Below are positions 18,715-27,650 of a DNA stretch of 64,000 nt, one piece after another. The notes under the pieces were generated by a model. It ran no database searches. It was not told where the DNA came from and saw only the letters and a program-made list of their open reading frames with translations. The DNA lies in contig NZ_CP030104.1 of NCBI RefSeq assembly GCF_003269425.1, positions 2,599,501 through 2,663,500 of the forward strand, in the 5' to 3' direction. Source of the DNA: Flagellimonas maritima (GTDB lineage: Bacteria; Bacteroidota; Bacteroidia; Flavobacteriales; Flavobacteriaceae). A program made the translations under genes and the position numbers. Numbering within the stretch: position 1 is the stretch's first letter; every line of letters begins with the position of its first letter.

Positions 18715-19959
18715 TTAATTGCTAATTGTCGCAGAGTTCACCGAACCAATGCCGATAATATCATCATGAAGTTCGCCAAAATCCCTATAGTAGACCAATA
18801 TGAGGTAATTATTTTCGGTAAAATGAAAATTCCCGCTCACGTAGTTTAGGTCAATAGTTCCGTCTTGGCGCTCTACTACGTATTTATAATTATGAAAGCC
18901 CTGCTTCATGGTTAGTGCAAGTTCCATTTTTCCAGTTTCCGAATTGAAGGTCATTTTGTTTTCTTCACTTAATTCATAATTATTGAACTTTCCAAAAACA
19001 TACAGATTATCCAGACCTATTTCATTTGTATATGGGAGACTAAAGTGGACCTTTGAGTATTCTGCCTCTCGCGAAACGTCCTCCCCCTGCAGAGTGCGAA
19101 TCAGGAAATCCCCATTAATATCTGGAAAATAAGTGTATTCTTGATCATAGCGATAATCATTTGTAAATAGATAGTGGTGGTACAAATCCTTGAATTCAAT
19201 TTTTGAAATAGCAAATGTTGGGGAGCGTAGATCTTTTGTATCAAAGTTCAAAAATTCGTTTCCGCCAAAGAAACTCGTTTCTTTATCGTATCGATAAACA
19301 AGTTCTGTGCCTATAGTAAACTGGGGTTTTATATTGTATAGTGCGGTAGGCCAAAAATAATTTTGAAGAATAGCCACTTTAATTTCCTTTTTTGGATTGA
19401 TTACTGGAAAACCCGCTGTGTTTATATTAAACTGAACTACTTGCTTTTCATTTAAAAAATTAAAATCGCGAGAACGTTTAACTGTTCCGCCTACAGCAAC
19501 TAAATCTTTATAAACTAGGAACCTACGAGAAAATTGGAGGTCTCCATAGCTGTTGTAAACCTCTAAAACATAATTACCACTGACCTTCAATCGTATATTT
19601 TCATTAGGGATAGTGAGCCTATAATTGGAATAGGGCTGAAGGGTATTGTAACTGTTTTCATAGTCAATAATCCTTTGATTATCCATGCCTACAAGATATT
19701 GGGACTTTAAAAGTTGGGACGGTGTCCAATCATAATCACAATGGATTATTTTATAATAATAATCCTGTTCGTTTGCGGTGAGGTCATCAAATACAAGTGT
19801 TATGGCTTCCCCTAATTTAATAACCGGAAACTGGTCGTCAGTAGGTCCCGTAAAAATTATGGTTTTTATATTGGTGGGCGGGTTTACTTCTTGCTGTACT
19901 TGTGCAAATATCCCAGAGACAAAAAACAACAAAAAAAATTGTTTAATCAAAAAGCGCAT
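18715..19959 (-). CDS. Type IX secretion system plug protein (DUF5103)
   Basis: A 414-residue secreted protein with a signal peptide ending near GIFAQ (20). The N-terminal part (PPTNIKTIIFTGPTDDQFPVIKLGE, YYYKIIHCDYDWTPSQLLKSQYL) is the DUF5103/T9SS plug signature, and FGKFNNYELSEENKMTFNSETGKMELALTMKQGFHNYKYVV is its C-terminal Ig-like domain. In Flavobacterium johnsoniae the Plug protein blocks the periplasmic side of the idle SprA translocon. It matters here because the window also encodes T9SS cargo with CHU_C domains. It starts the minus-strand run to apaG, divergent from nqrA. Confidence 0.85.
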   Translation of the reverse strand: MRFLIKQFFLLFFVSGIFAQVQQEVNPPTNIKTIIFTGPTDDQFPVIKLGEAITLVFDDLTANEQDYYYKIIHCDYDWTPSQLLKSQYLVGMDNQRIIDYENSYNTLQPYSNYRLTIPNENIRLKVSGNYVLEVYNSYGDLQFSRRFLVYKDLVAVGGTVKRSRDFNFLNEKQVVQFNINTAGFPVINPKKEIKVAILQNYFWPTALYNIKPQFTIGTELVYRYDKETSFFGGNEFLNFDTKDLRSPTFAISKIEFKDLYHHYLFTNDYRYDQEYTYFPDINGDFLIRTLQGEDVSREAEYSKVHFSLPYTNEIGLDNLYVFGKFNNYELSEENKMTFNSETGKMELALTMKQGFHNYKYVVERQDGTIDLNYVSGNFHFTENNYLILVYYRDFGELHDDIIGIGSVNSATISN

Positions 19960-20044
19960 TTAGGGCGTAATTTTTGGGTAAAGGTAAACAAAAAGTATAC
20001 CGGACAAATTTAGCCCGTTGTAATGCCAAAATTCTAGTTAATAT

Positions 20045-20077
20045 TTGTATATTTTATGTCGATAAGTAGTAAATTTG
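20045..20077 (+). promoter_or_regulatory. Promoter of the nqr operon
   Basis: TTG at 20045-20047 and TAAATTTG at 20070-20077 match the Bacteroidota -33 and -7 elements with a 22-base spacer, within the accepted range. Transcription would begin about 28 bases before the nqrA ATG. Confidence 0.65.
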
Positions 20078-20111
20078 CAAGCAATTTTGTTAACGAAAGG
20101 TCTACAATAAT

Positions 20112-21464
20112 ATGTCAAAAGACATTCGAATTAAGAAGGGTATGAACATCAATCTTGTTGGTGTTGCCGAACAAATTACCTCAAAAGCCGCTTTAAGTAA
20201 TGTATATGCCCTGAATCTTGAAGACTTTCATGGGATTACTCCAAAAATGCTGGTTAAAGAAGGTGCCGAAGTAAAAGCAGGGGAACCCATATTCTACAAT
20301 AAGAACAATGAAGACATGCGTTTTGTATCACCGGTAAGTGGTGAGCTTGTTGAAATTGTAAGAGGTGCACGCCGCCGCATCTTGACGGTAAAAATCCTTG
20401 CCGACAAGGAACAGAGCTATGAGTCAACAAATCCGATTGACTTAAGCTCCGCCGATGGTGAATCAATAAGGAGCTTGTTGTTAAAATCAGGTTGTTGGCC
20501 TTTTATTAAACAACGTCCTTATGACATTATAGCCAACCCTGATGCTACACCAAAATCAATATTCATTTCGGGCTGCACAACAGCACCTTTGGCAGCTGAT
20601 GTTGATTACATATTAAAAGGCAGAGAAGAAGAAGTGCAGGCAGCAATTGATGCTTTGGGAAAAATGACTCCCGGGGCCGTCCATGTTTCAGTAAAAGACA
20701 CATCGTCATCACCTTTTAAGAGTATTAACGGAATTACATTGCACAAGATTTCTGGACCCCATCCAGCAGGATTGGTAGGTACCCAAATCAATAAAATAGA
20801 CCCCGTAAACAAGGGTGAAGTGGTCTGGACGGTAGCTCCCCAAGACCTTATAATAATGGGCGAATTTTTATTAACGGGCAAATTTAATGCAGAACGCACC
20901 ATTGCCTTGGCAGGTTCATCCATTAAAGCCCCAAAATATTATATTACAAAAATTGGTGCCGAAGTTTCAACATTTGTTTATGCAAGTGGTGTAAATGAAG
21001 ACAAGTTTAGATTGATAAACGGTGATGTGCTTACCGGTTCAAAAACAACCCCTGAGGGTTATCTTGGATTTTACAATAATACGGTAACTGCCATCCCTGA
21101 AGGAGATGATTACGAATTCTTTGGATGGAATAAACCTGTTTTCAATAAAATCTCATCAACGAGGGCATTGACATTCTCATGGATGAACAAAAACAAGAAA
21201 TACGATTTGGATACCAATACCAATGGAGAACACCGAGCCTTTGTAGTGACAGGAAAATATGAAGAAGTATTTCCTTTGGATATCTATCCTCTTCAGCTTT
21301 TAAAAGCATGTATGGTCAAAGATCTGGACGAGATGGAACAGTTGGGAATGTATGAAGTCGCTCCTGAAGATTTTTCATTGACTGAATTTATTTGTATATC
21401 AAAACAACCTCACCAGCAAATAATAAGGGAAGGGCTCGATTTAATGTATCAAGAAATTGGATAA
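20112..21464 (+). CDS. nqrA: Na(+)-translocating NADH-quinone reductase subunit A
   Basis: A 450-residue peripheral subunit of NQR, the sodium-pumping respiratory complex. Typical blocks are the start IRIKKGMNINLVGVAE, the segment PKMLVKEGAEVKAGEPIFYNK and AGLVGTQINKIDPVN. It has no predicted membrane helix and sits on the cytoplasmic face near the quinone site of NqrB. It is the first of six genes spaced by 1-11 bases, an unbroken operon in canonical A-B-C-D-E-F order. Confidence 0.96.
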   Translation: MSKDIRIKKGMNINLVGVAEQITSKAALSNVYALNLEDFHGITPKMLVKEGAEVKAGEPIFYNKNNEDMRFVSPVSGELVEIVRGARRRILTVKILADKEQSYESTNPIDLSSADGESIRSLLLKSGCWPFIKQRPYDIIANPDATPKSIFISGCTTAPLAADVDYILKGREEEVQAAIDALGKMTPGAVHVSVKDTSSSPFKSINGITLHKISGPHPAGLVGTQINKIDPVNKGEVVWTVAPQDLIIMGEFLLTGKFNAERTIALAGSSIKAPKYYITKIGAEVSTFVYASGVNEDKFRLINGDVLTGSKTTPEGYLGFYNNTVTAIPEGDDYEFFGWNKPVFNKISSTRALTFSWMNKNKKYDLDTNTNGEHRAFVVTGKYEEVFPLDIYPLQLLKACMVKDLDEMEQLGMYEVAPEDFSLTEFICISKQPHQQIIREGLDLMYQEIG

Positions 21465-21466
21465 AA

Positions 21467-22732
21467 ATGGGTATGAAAGAAAAATTACATCAAATTAAAT
21501 TAAAGTTTCAGGGCAAAAAGATGGCTCCTGCCTTTAATGCGCTACATACTTTTTTGTACACACCGAACGAAACTACACATTCAGGAAGTCATATTAGGGT
21601 TGTTGATGACCTTAAGCGAACCATGAATACAGTTATCCTGGCTTTGGTTCCTTGTTTATTGTTTGGAATATTCAATGCTGGGTACCAGCATTACTCAGCG
21701 GTTAACGGTTTTCCGGAAAACTTCTCAATATTGGAACATTTTATCACTTGGGATAACTTTTGGCTCGGGGCCATTACAGTTTTACCTTTGGTAATTGTCT
21801 CTTACGGAGTTGGTTTGGCCATTGAATTCGTTTTTGCAGTAATAAAAGGTCATGAAGTTGAAGAAGGTTATTTGGTCACAGGGATGCTGGTGCCTTTGAT
21901 CGTTCCCATTGATACACCATTATGGATGTTGGCGGTAGCTGTCATTTTTGGCGTTGTCATTGGAAAAGAAGTTTTTGGAGGTACAGGAATGAATATTTTG
22001 AACCCTGCACTGACCATTCGTGCGTTTTTATTTTTCGCATATCCCACTTGGATGACCGGTGATAAGGTCTGGGTACACGAAGGGGTTGAACGAGCTGGAA
22101 CTGCTGATGCTATTTCAGGGGAAACAATACTCGGTTATTTGGCGCAGGGCAACTCTGAGGCTATCTATGAAAAATATAGTTTGGCCGAGATGTTCTTTGG
22201 GTTTATTCCAGGGTCTGTCGGTGAAACCTCTACCTTTTTAATTTTGCTTGGAGGATTATTTTTGATTTTTACCAAAATTGCCAGTTGGAGGATTATGGTA
22301 AGTGCCGTTGCAGGCTCCCTGGTCATGGGACTTATATTCAATGGTGTTGTGGAAGCAGGATGGATTCCCGACTACAGTAAGTTCTACGGATTGATGCAAT
22401 TTGATTATTGGAAACATTTAATAGTTGGTGGTCTGGCCTTCGGAATCGTTTATATGGCGACGGACCCCGTAACCGGCTCCCAAACAAATAAAGGGAAATG
22501 GATTTATGGATTTTTGATTGGATTCCTTTCCGTAATGATCCGTGTTTTCAATCCCGGTTATCCAGAGGGCGTATTCTTGGCTATTTTACTAATGAACGTT
22601 TTTGCACCTACCATTGATCATTATGTGGTACAAGGTAATGTCAGAAGAAGAATGAAACGATTAAAGAATGCTACTATCCTACCAAAACCTTCAGATGGTA
22701 AAGCAGAGGAACTTAAAGTAGAAACAGTTTAA
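21467..22732 (+). CDS. nqrB: Na(+)-translocating NADH-quinone reductase subunit B
   Basis: A 421-residue membrane subunit with about ten hydrophobic helices, the main Na+ channel of NQR. The start is the ATG at 21467, two bases after the nqrA stop; an in-frame TTG at 21392 lies inside nqrA and is rejected. The covalent FMN site is seen as DAISGET (214-220), with T220 as the threonine that ApbE flavinylates. The usual alanine before that threonine is a glutamate here. GGTGMNILNPALTIRAF is another conserved block. Confidence 0.95.
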   Translation: MGMKEKLHQIKLKFQGKKMAPAFNALHTFLYTPNETTHSGSHIRVVDDLKRTMNTVILALVPCLLFGIFNAGYQHYSAVNGFPENFSILEHFITWDNFWLGAITVLPLVIVSYGVGLAIEFVFAVIKGHEVEEGYLVTGMLVPLIVPIDTPLWMLAVAVIFGVVIGKEVFGGTGMNILNPALTIRAFLFFAYPTWMTGDKVWVHEGVERAGTADAISGETILGYLAQGNSEAIYEKYSLAEMFFGFIPGSVGETSTFLILLGGLFLIFTKIASWRIMVSAVAGSLVMGLIFNGVVEAGWIPDYSKFYGLMQFDYWKHLIVGGLAFGIVYMATDPVTGSQTNKGKWIYGFLIGFLSVMIRVFNPGYPEGVFLAILLMNVFAPTIDHYVVQGNVRRRMKRLKNATILPKPSDGKAEELKVETV

Positions 22733-22736
22733 CAAT

Positions 22737-23486
22737 ATGGCAATCAATACAGAAAAAAATAGTTACACGATAATTTTTGCTGTAATTATGGTGGTAATAG
22801 TAGGTTCTGTTCTTGCATTTTTGGCTTCGGGACTTAGCGATAGAATCAAGGAGAATGAAAGATTTGAAAAGCAACAGAATATTCTCTATGCAATGGGCGT
22901 CAACGAAAATACACCAGATAGTGGCGTAAATTTTATTCCTACTGATGTTGTTGAAGAGAGGTTCAACGAAAGGATAAAAGAGCAATATGTGCTGGTTGAT
23001 GGTGAGGTCAAAAAAGATGATCAAGCTTTTGCATTGGATGTTAAGAAGCAACTAGCTGCCTTCAAAAACGGTAAAGAGGCTAAACTTCCCATTTTTGTAG
23101 GGGAAAAGGAAGGCGAGAAAATCTATGTGCTGCCTATGTATGGAAAAGGACTCTGGGATGCTATTTGGGGTTTTATCTCAGTAGACAAGAACATGGTAAT
23201 ACAAGGGGTTTATTTTGACCATAAAGGAGAGACCGCAGGTTTAGGAGCCAATATTAAGTTACGTTTCTTTATGGACGACTTCATTGGTGAGTCTTTATTG
23301 GACAATGGAAGTTATGCAGGAGTTACGGTTTCAAAAACCAATAATGACCCTTTGAACAATGAGAAAGATGATAATGAGGTCGACGCAATAGCAGGCTCTA
23401 CTATCACAGGGAACGGAGTTACTGCTATGATAAAGGAAACTTTAAAGGCCTATAAGCCTTATTTAGAAACAATCAGAACCAATTAA
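22737..23486 (+). CDS. nqrC: Na(+)-translocating NADH-quinone reductase subunit C
   Basis: A 249-residue subunit with one N-terminal membrane anchor (about 10-31) and a periplasmic FMN-binding domain. The second flavinylation motif is DAIAGST (216-222), with T222 the predicted covalent FMN carrier. This is a variant of the consensus Dxx(S/T)GAT. GLGANIKLRFFMDDFIGE and the block GLWDAIWGFISVD are family hallmarks. It is four bases after nqrB and one base before nqrD. Confidence 0.95.
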   Translation: MAINTEKNSYTIIFAVIMVVIVGSVLAFLASGLSDRIKENERFEKQQNILYAMGVNENTPDSGVNFIPTDVVEERFNERIKEQYVLVDGEVKKDDQAFALDVKKQLAAFKNGKEAKLPIFVGEKEGEKIYVLPMYGKGLWDAIWGFISVDKNMVIQGVYFDHKGETAGLGANIKLRFFMDDFIGESLLDNGSYAGVTVSKTNNDPLNNEKDDNEVDAIAGSTITGNGVTAMIKETLKAYKPYLETIRTN

Positions 23487-23487
23487 G

Positions 23488-24135
23488 ATGGCATTACTAT
23501 CAAAAAAAGATACAAATTTAATTTTAGACCCACTTGCGGATAATAATCCTATTACAATTCAGGTTTTGGGTATCTGTTCAGCTTTGGCTATTACGGCCGA
23601 ACTGAAAGCTTCCCTGGTGATGTCCGTCTCGGTAATTTTTGTAATGGGCGTCGGTAACGTGGTCATTTCACTGATGAGAAATCTAATTCCTTCAAAAATT
23701 AGAATTATTGTACAACTTATCGTTGTTGCCACTTTGGTAATTGTGGTAGATCAAGTATTAAAAGCGTTTCAATATGAACTCAGTAAAACGCTATCGGTAT
23801 TTGTAGGCCTTATTATTACCAATTGTATCATAATGGGTAGGTTCGAAGCTTTTGCATTGGGCAACGGCGTCTGGCGTTCCTTTCTGGACGGTATCGGTAA
23901 TGCTTTGGGTTATGGTGTTATATTAATTATGGTTGGATTTTTCAGGGAATTATTGGGCGCAGGAACCCTGTTTGGAATACAGGTACTGGGAGACCCAATT
24001 ACCAAGACAGGCTTATATTCCCTTGGTTACGAGAATAATGGATTTATGATTATCCCCCCTGCAGCTTTAATTGTCGTCGGCGTAATTATTTGGGTACAGC
24101 GTTACCGAAACAGAGCATTAATAGAAGAAGCTTAA
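23488..24135 (+). CDS. nqrD: Na(+)-translocating NADH-quinone reductase subunit D
   Basis: A 215-residue integral membrane subunit with six hydrophobic segments. It shows NNPITIQVLGICSALAITAELKAS near the N-terminus and the conserved GLIITNCIIMGRFEAFALGN in the middle, whose Cys corresponds to one ligand of the intramembrane iron site shared with NqrE. Length is normal. It is one base downstream of nqrC. Confidence 0.95.
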   Translation: MALLSKKDTNLILDPLADNNPITIQVLGICSALAITAELKASLVMSVSVIFVMGVGNVVISLMRNLIPSKIRIIVQLIVVATLVIVVDQVLKAFQYELSKTLSVFVGLIITNCIIMGRFEAFALGNGVWRSFLDGIGNALGYGVILIMVGFFRELLGAGTLFGIQVLGDPITKTGLYSLGYENNGFMIIPPAALIVVGVIIWVQRYRNRALIEEA

Positions 24136-24146
24136 AACTAAAGATT

Positions 24147-24887
24147 ATGTTAGAGCATTTAGAATTATTTTTCAAGTCCATATTCATTGATAACATGGTT
24201 TTTGCCGTGTTTTTGGGAATGTGTTCCTATCTTGCGGTTTCAAAAAAAGTGGCCACTGCGGTTGGCCTTGGTGCTGCGGTAATCTTTGTATTGGCGGTGA
24301 CCGTTCCTTTAAACTGGTTATTGGATCAGTATTTATTGCAAGATGGTGCACTGGCATGGTTGGGCCCCGATTATGCAGACTATAACTTGAGCTTTTTATC
24401 TTTTATTATGTTTATCGCAACCATTGCTACAATGGTGCAATTGGTAGAGATTGTTGTGGAAAAATTTTCTCCATCATTATATAATTCATTAGGAATCTTT
24501 TTGCCTTTGATAGCTGTAAATTGTGCTATTTTGGGCGGCTCATTGTTTATGCAGGCCAGGGAAATACCTTCTTTGGGCCTTGCGCTGAATTACGGAATAA
24601 GTTCTGGTATAGGATGGTTCCTGGCGATTCTTGCTATTGCAGCAATTCGTGAAAAAATAAGATATTCCAATGTTCCTCCTCCGTTGAGAGGATTAGGAAT
24701 TACGTTCATCATAACAGGACTAATGGGTATTGGCTTTCAGAGTTTTGGAGGTATGCTAACCGGTGATAATGACCCACCTGAAGGAACAGAGCCTACAACA
24801 GCCGAAAAAGTTGAAGAAAAAGAAATTAAAAAAGAGATTGAAGAAGATGAAAAAGCAGTCTCTTATAACGATGTCATAAACGAATAA
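24147..24887 (+). CDS. nqrE: Na(+)-translocating NADH-quinone reductase subunit E, with acidic tail
   Basis: A 246-residue membrane subunit paired with NqrD around the intramembrane iron centre; its conserved cysteines are in MCSYLAVSKK and AVNCAILGGSLF. The start is the ATG at 24147, after the nqrD stop; an upstream in-frame start lies inside nqrD. The core is about 200 residues as usual, but residues from about 205 form a highly charged tail rich in Glu and Lys (TAEKVEEKEIKKEIEEDEKA) that most proteobacterial NqrE proteins lack. Confidence 0.95.
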   Translation: MLEHLELFFKSIFIDNMVFAVFLGMCSYLAVSKKVATAVGLGAAVIFVLAVTVPLNWLLDQYLLQDGALAWLGPDYADYNLSFLSFIMFIATIATMVQLVEIVVEKFSPSLYNSLGIFLPLIAVNCAILGGSLFMQAREIPSLGLALNYGISSGIGWFLAILAIAAIREKIRYSNVPPPLRGLGITFIITGLMGIGFQSFGGMLTGDNDPPEGTEPTTAEKVEEKEIKKEIEEDEKAVSYNDVINE

Positions 24888-24889
24888 AA

Positions 24890-26197
24890 ATGATATTAGC
24901 GACAAGTACTGGTGGTACCATTTTAATAACCGTAGTTGCATTTTTAATTTTATTATTGCTATTGGTGGCACTATTGCTGTTTACCAAAGAAAAACTTTCC
25001 CCCTCCGGACCTGTAACGTTAACAATCAATGGCGAAAAGCAAATTGAGGTCGCTTCCGGTGGAACTTTGCTATCTACATTGGGAAATCAAAAAGTCTTTT
25101 TGCCCTCAGCATGCGGGGGCGGTGGAACATGTATTCAATGTGAATGCCATGTACTTTCCGGCGGTGGAGAAGCATTACCAACAGAAACACCACATTTTTC
25201 AAGGAAAGAGTTACAGCACGGTGCCAGACTGGCTTGTCAAGTAAAAGTAAAACAGGACATGGAGATAACCATTCCTGAAGAAGTATTCGGAATAAAGAAA
25301 TGGGACGCGAAAGTGGTCCGTAACTACAACGTTGCATCTTTTATCAAAGAATTTGTAGTTGAGATTCCCGAAGACATGAATTATAAGGCAGGGGGTTATA
25401 TTCAGATTGAAATTCCACCATGTGAGGTCAAGTATGAAGATATTGATATTACCGCCCATCCTGAAGAGCATGAAACACCTGATAAATTTCAAGCAGAGTG
25501 GGATAAATTTAATTTATGGCCTTTGGTCATGAAGAATCCGGAAACAGTTGAAAGAGCTTACTCCATGGCTTCTTATCCAGCAGAAGGTCGAGAGATCATG
25601 TTAAATGTTCGTATTGCAACTCCACCATGGGACCGTTCTAAAAATGGATGGATGGATGTTAATCCAGGTGTGGCTTCATCCTATATTTTTGCCCTTAAAG
25701 AAGGTGACCCGGTTACTATTTCAGGTCCATTTGGTGAATTTTTTATCAACGAATCGGAATCGGAGATGCTTTACGTTGGCGGAGGAGCGGGAATGGCACC
25801 AATGCGCTCCCATTTATACCATCTTTTCAAAACTTTGGAAACCAATAGAAAAGTCACTTATTGGTACGGTGGACGTTCGAAGCGTGAACTGTTCTATATT
25901 GACCATTTCAAGCAATTGGAAAAAGATTTCCCAAACTTCAAATTTTATATGGCACTTTCAGAACCATTGGAGGAAGATAATTGGAAAGTAAAGGAAGATA
26001 TTGATGCTCCAGGGGATGGTTTTGTTGGATTTATTCACAATTGTGTGATTGACAACTATTTAAACCATCATGAATCACCCGAAGATATTGAACTTTATTT
26101 CTGTGGCCCCCCATTAATGAACAAAGCTGTTCAGAAAATGGGCGAAGACTTTGGTATCCCCGATGAGCATATCAGATTCGATGACTTCGGTGGATAA
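24890..26197 (+). CDS. nqrF: Na(+)-translocating NADH-quinone reductase subunit F
   Basis: A 435-residue subunit that accepts electrons from NADH. An N-terminal membrane helix (about 10-31) precedes a [2Fe-2S] ferredoxin domain with ligands C75, C81, C84 and C116, then an FAD domain with RAYSMASYPAE and an NADH-binding reductase domain with YVGGGAGMAPMRSHL and the C-terminal CGPPLMNKAV...FDDFGG. It completes the nqr operon, and is followed by a clear terminator. Confidence 0.96.
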   Translation: MILATSTGGTILITVVAFLILLLLLVALLLFTKEKLSPSGPVTLTINGEKQIEVASGGTLLSTLGNQKVFLPSACGGGGTCIQCECHVLSGGGEALPTETPHFSRKELQHGARLACQVKVKQDMEITIPEEVFGIKKWDAKVVRNYNVASFIKEFVVEIPEDMNYKAGGYIQIEIPPCEVKYEDIDITAHPEEHETPDKFQAEWDKFNLWPLVMKNPETVERAYSMASYPAEGREIMLNVRIATPPWDRSKNGWMDVNPGVASSYIFALKEGDPVTISGPFGEFFINESESEMLYVGGGAGMAPMRSHLYHLFKTLETNRKVTYWYGGRSKRELFYIDHFKQLEKDFPNFKFYMALSEPLEEDNWKVKEDIDAPGDGFVGFIHNCVIDNYLNHHESPEDIELYFCGPPLMNKAVQKMGEDFGIPDEHIRFDDFGG

Positions 26198-26243
26198 TTA
26201 TTAACTATCATTCCCGCAGTATAGAAGGGAATCTAAATATAGT

Positions 26244-26277
26244 AAACCGATACATAACAACGTATCGGTTTTTTTAA
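26244..26277 (+). terminator. Terminator of the nqr operon
   Basis: Ten-base perfect stem (26244-26253 with 26262-26271), eight-base loop, followed directly by a run of T. It separates nqrF from the next two genes, although read-through to them is possible. Confidence 0.88.
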
Positions 26278-26282
26278 TTACG

Positions 26283-26642
26283 ATGAGAAGAATACTGACA
26301 GAACAAGAGCTTCACAATCTGGCCATGAATATTGTTGGAAGACAATTGGAAACGGATGGGTTTGAATTTATGGCAATTAATAGCAAGCCAAAAAAAAATC
26401 CGCAATATGTTTGTTTAAAGGAGAAAAACCTTCATTTTATTGTTGTTAGAAATGTGGAATATCCAAACGACCCCAAAGATTTTGATATAGAATTAATGAA
26501 AAAGATTAAAAATCATGCCATTAAATTTGAGGCGAAGACCTATTTTGCCGGCGTAGGCCTTTCCAATGCTACCGACAGGACATTGCCGGTTTATCTAAAT
26601 GAAGAATACATTGTTGATTATGAGGGATTAATAGAAATATAG
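26283..26642 (+). CDS. Small conserved protein downstream of nqrF, function unknown
   Basis: A 119-residue soluble protein starting MRRILTEQELHNLAMNIVGRQLE. I recognise it as the small Flavobacteria protein found after nqrF, which databases often label subunit F of NQR. It has no [2Fe-2S] cysteine motif, no FAD or NADH domain and no membrane segment, so that label is misleading. Conserved-looking segments are PQYVCLKEKNLHFIVVRNVEYPND and FEAKTYFAGVGLSNATD. It begins six bases after the T-run of the nqr terminator and ends one base before apbE, so it may be co-expressed with apbE. Confidence 0.7.
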   Translation: MRRILTEQELHNLAMNIVGRQLETDGFEFMAINSKPKKNPQYVCLKEKNLHFIVVRNVEYPNDPKDFDIELMKKIKNHAIKFEAKTYFAGVGLSNATDRTLPVYLNEEYIVDYEGLIEI

Positions 26643-26643
26643 A

Positions 26644-27648
26644 ATGAAAGGATTTATTCAAGTTGTTGTTCTTTTACTTTTTATCAGTTGTACATCAAAA
26701 CCAAAACTCATAAAAAACCAAAATATTGGTGAAGCTTTGGGCACAACATTTTCCATTATTTATATTTCAGAGTATGAATTGGACTATCAAAAAGAGATAG
26801 ATTCCATTTTTCAGGCTTTCAATAAATCAATGTCAACCTATTTGCCAGATTCTGATATTTCAAAAATAAACAGCGGTGATTCAACACTTATAATCGACCA
26901 AATGTTCCGTGATGTTTTCATGCAAAGCAAGCTAGTGCATTATGAGACTAATGGATATTTTGACCCTACCGTTGGTGTTTTGGTAGATGCATGGGGTTTT
27001 GGACCTGGCAAACAAATAGAACTTGATAGCACAAAAGTTGACAGTTTGATGCAATATGTAGGATTTCAGAAAATTGGACTCACCCAAGATTACAGAATTG
27101 TCAAAATAAAAAAGGAAATAAGTTTTGATTTTAATGCAATAGCCAAGGGCTATGCTATTGACCGTTTGGGACAAATGCTAAATGAAAAGGGAATAAAGCA
27201 TTACCTGGTTGAGGTAGGTGGAGAAGTGTTGACCAAAGGAACGAATATAATTAATGAAAAGCCATGGAAAGTTGCGATTGATGATCCCAATGATTTGAGT
27301 GCAAGGGGTAGGGCGGCAATAGTTGAACTACAGGATATGGCTTTGGCATCTTCCGGCAATTATCGAAAATTTAGAATAGATGATGAAACTGGACAGAAAT
27401 ATGTACACACTATTAACCCCAAAACCGGCTACACAAAGAATTCAAATATTCTTTCAGCAACTGTTGTCACAGCGTCTTGTATTAAAGCAGATGCTTATGC
27501 CACTGCATTTATGGCAATGGATTTAAATAAAACCAAAGATTTACTGAGTAAAAGAGATGATTTGGAAGCGTTTGTTATATATTTGGATGAGCAAGGAAAT
27601 TCTCAAAATTTTATGACGAAAGGTTTTGAAAAGATTGTGGTAAAATAA
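26644..27648 (+). CDS. apbE: FAD:protein FMN transferase ApbE (lipoprotein)
   Basis: A 334-residue lipoprotein with lipobox LFISC and lipidated C16. It transfers FMN from FAD onto threonines of NqrB and NqrC. Diagnostic segments are the GEALGTTFSIIY start, the FDPTVGVLVDAWGFG block, SFDFNAIAKGYAIDRLG, LVEVGGEV and the metal/flavin-binding YVHTINPKTGY, with DAYATAFMAMD near the C-terminus. Its position after the nqr operon fits its substrate. It converges on the methyltransferase gene with a two-base gap. Confidence 0.94.
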   Translation: MKGFIQVVVLLLFISCTSKPKLIKNQNIGEALGTTFSIIYISEYELDYQKEIDSIFQAFNKSMSTYLPDSDISKINSGDSTLIIDQMFRDVFMQSKLVHYETNGYFDPTVGVLVDAWGFGPGKQIELDSTKVDSLMQYVGFQKIGLTQDYRIVKIKKEISFDFNAIAKGYAIDRLGQMLNEKGIKHYLVEVGGEVLTKGTNIINEKPWKVAIDDPNDLSARGRAAIVELQDMALASSGNYRKFRIDDETGQKYVHTINPKTGYTKNSNILSATVVTASCIKADAYATAFMAMDLNKTKDLLSKRDDLEAFVIYLDEQGNSQNFMTKGFEKIVVK

Positions 27649-27650
27649 GA

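Noticed and set aside
21392..21466. Longer NqrB start at a TTG
   Set aside because: It lies inside nqrA; the ATG at 21467, two bases after the nqrA stop, gives the normal N-terminus.
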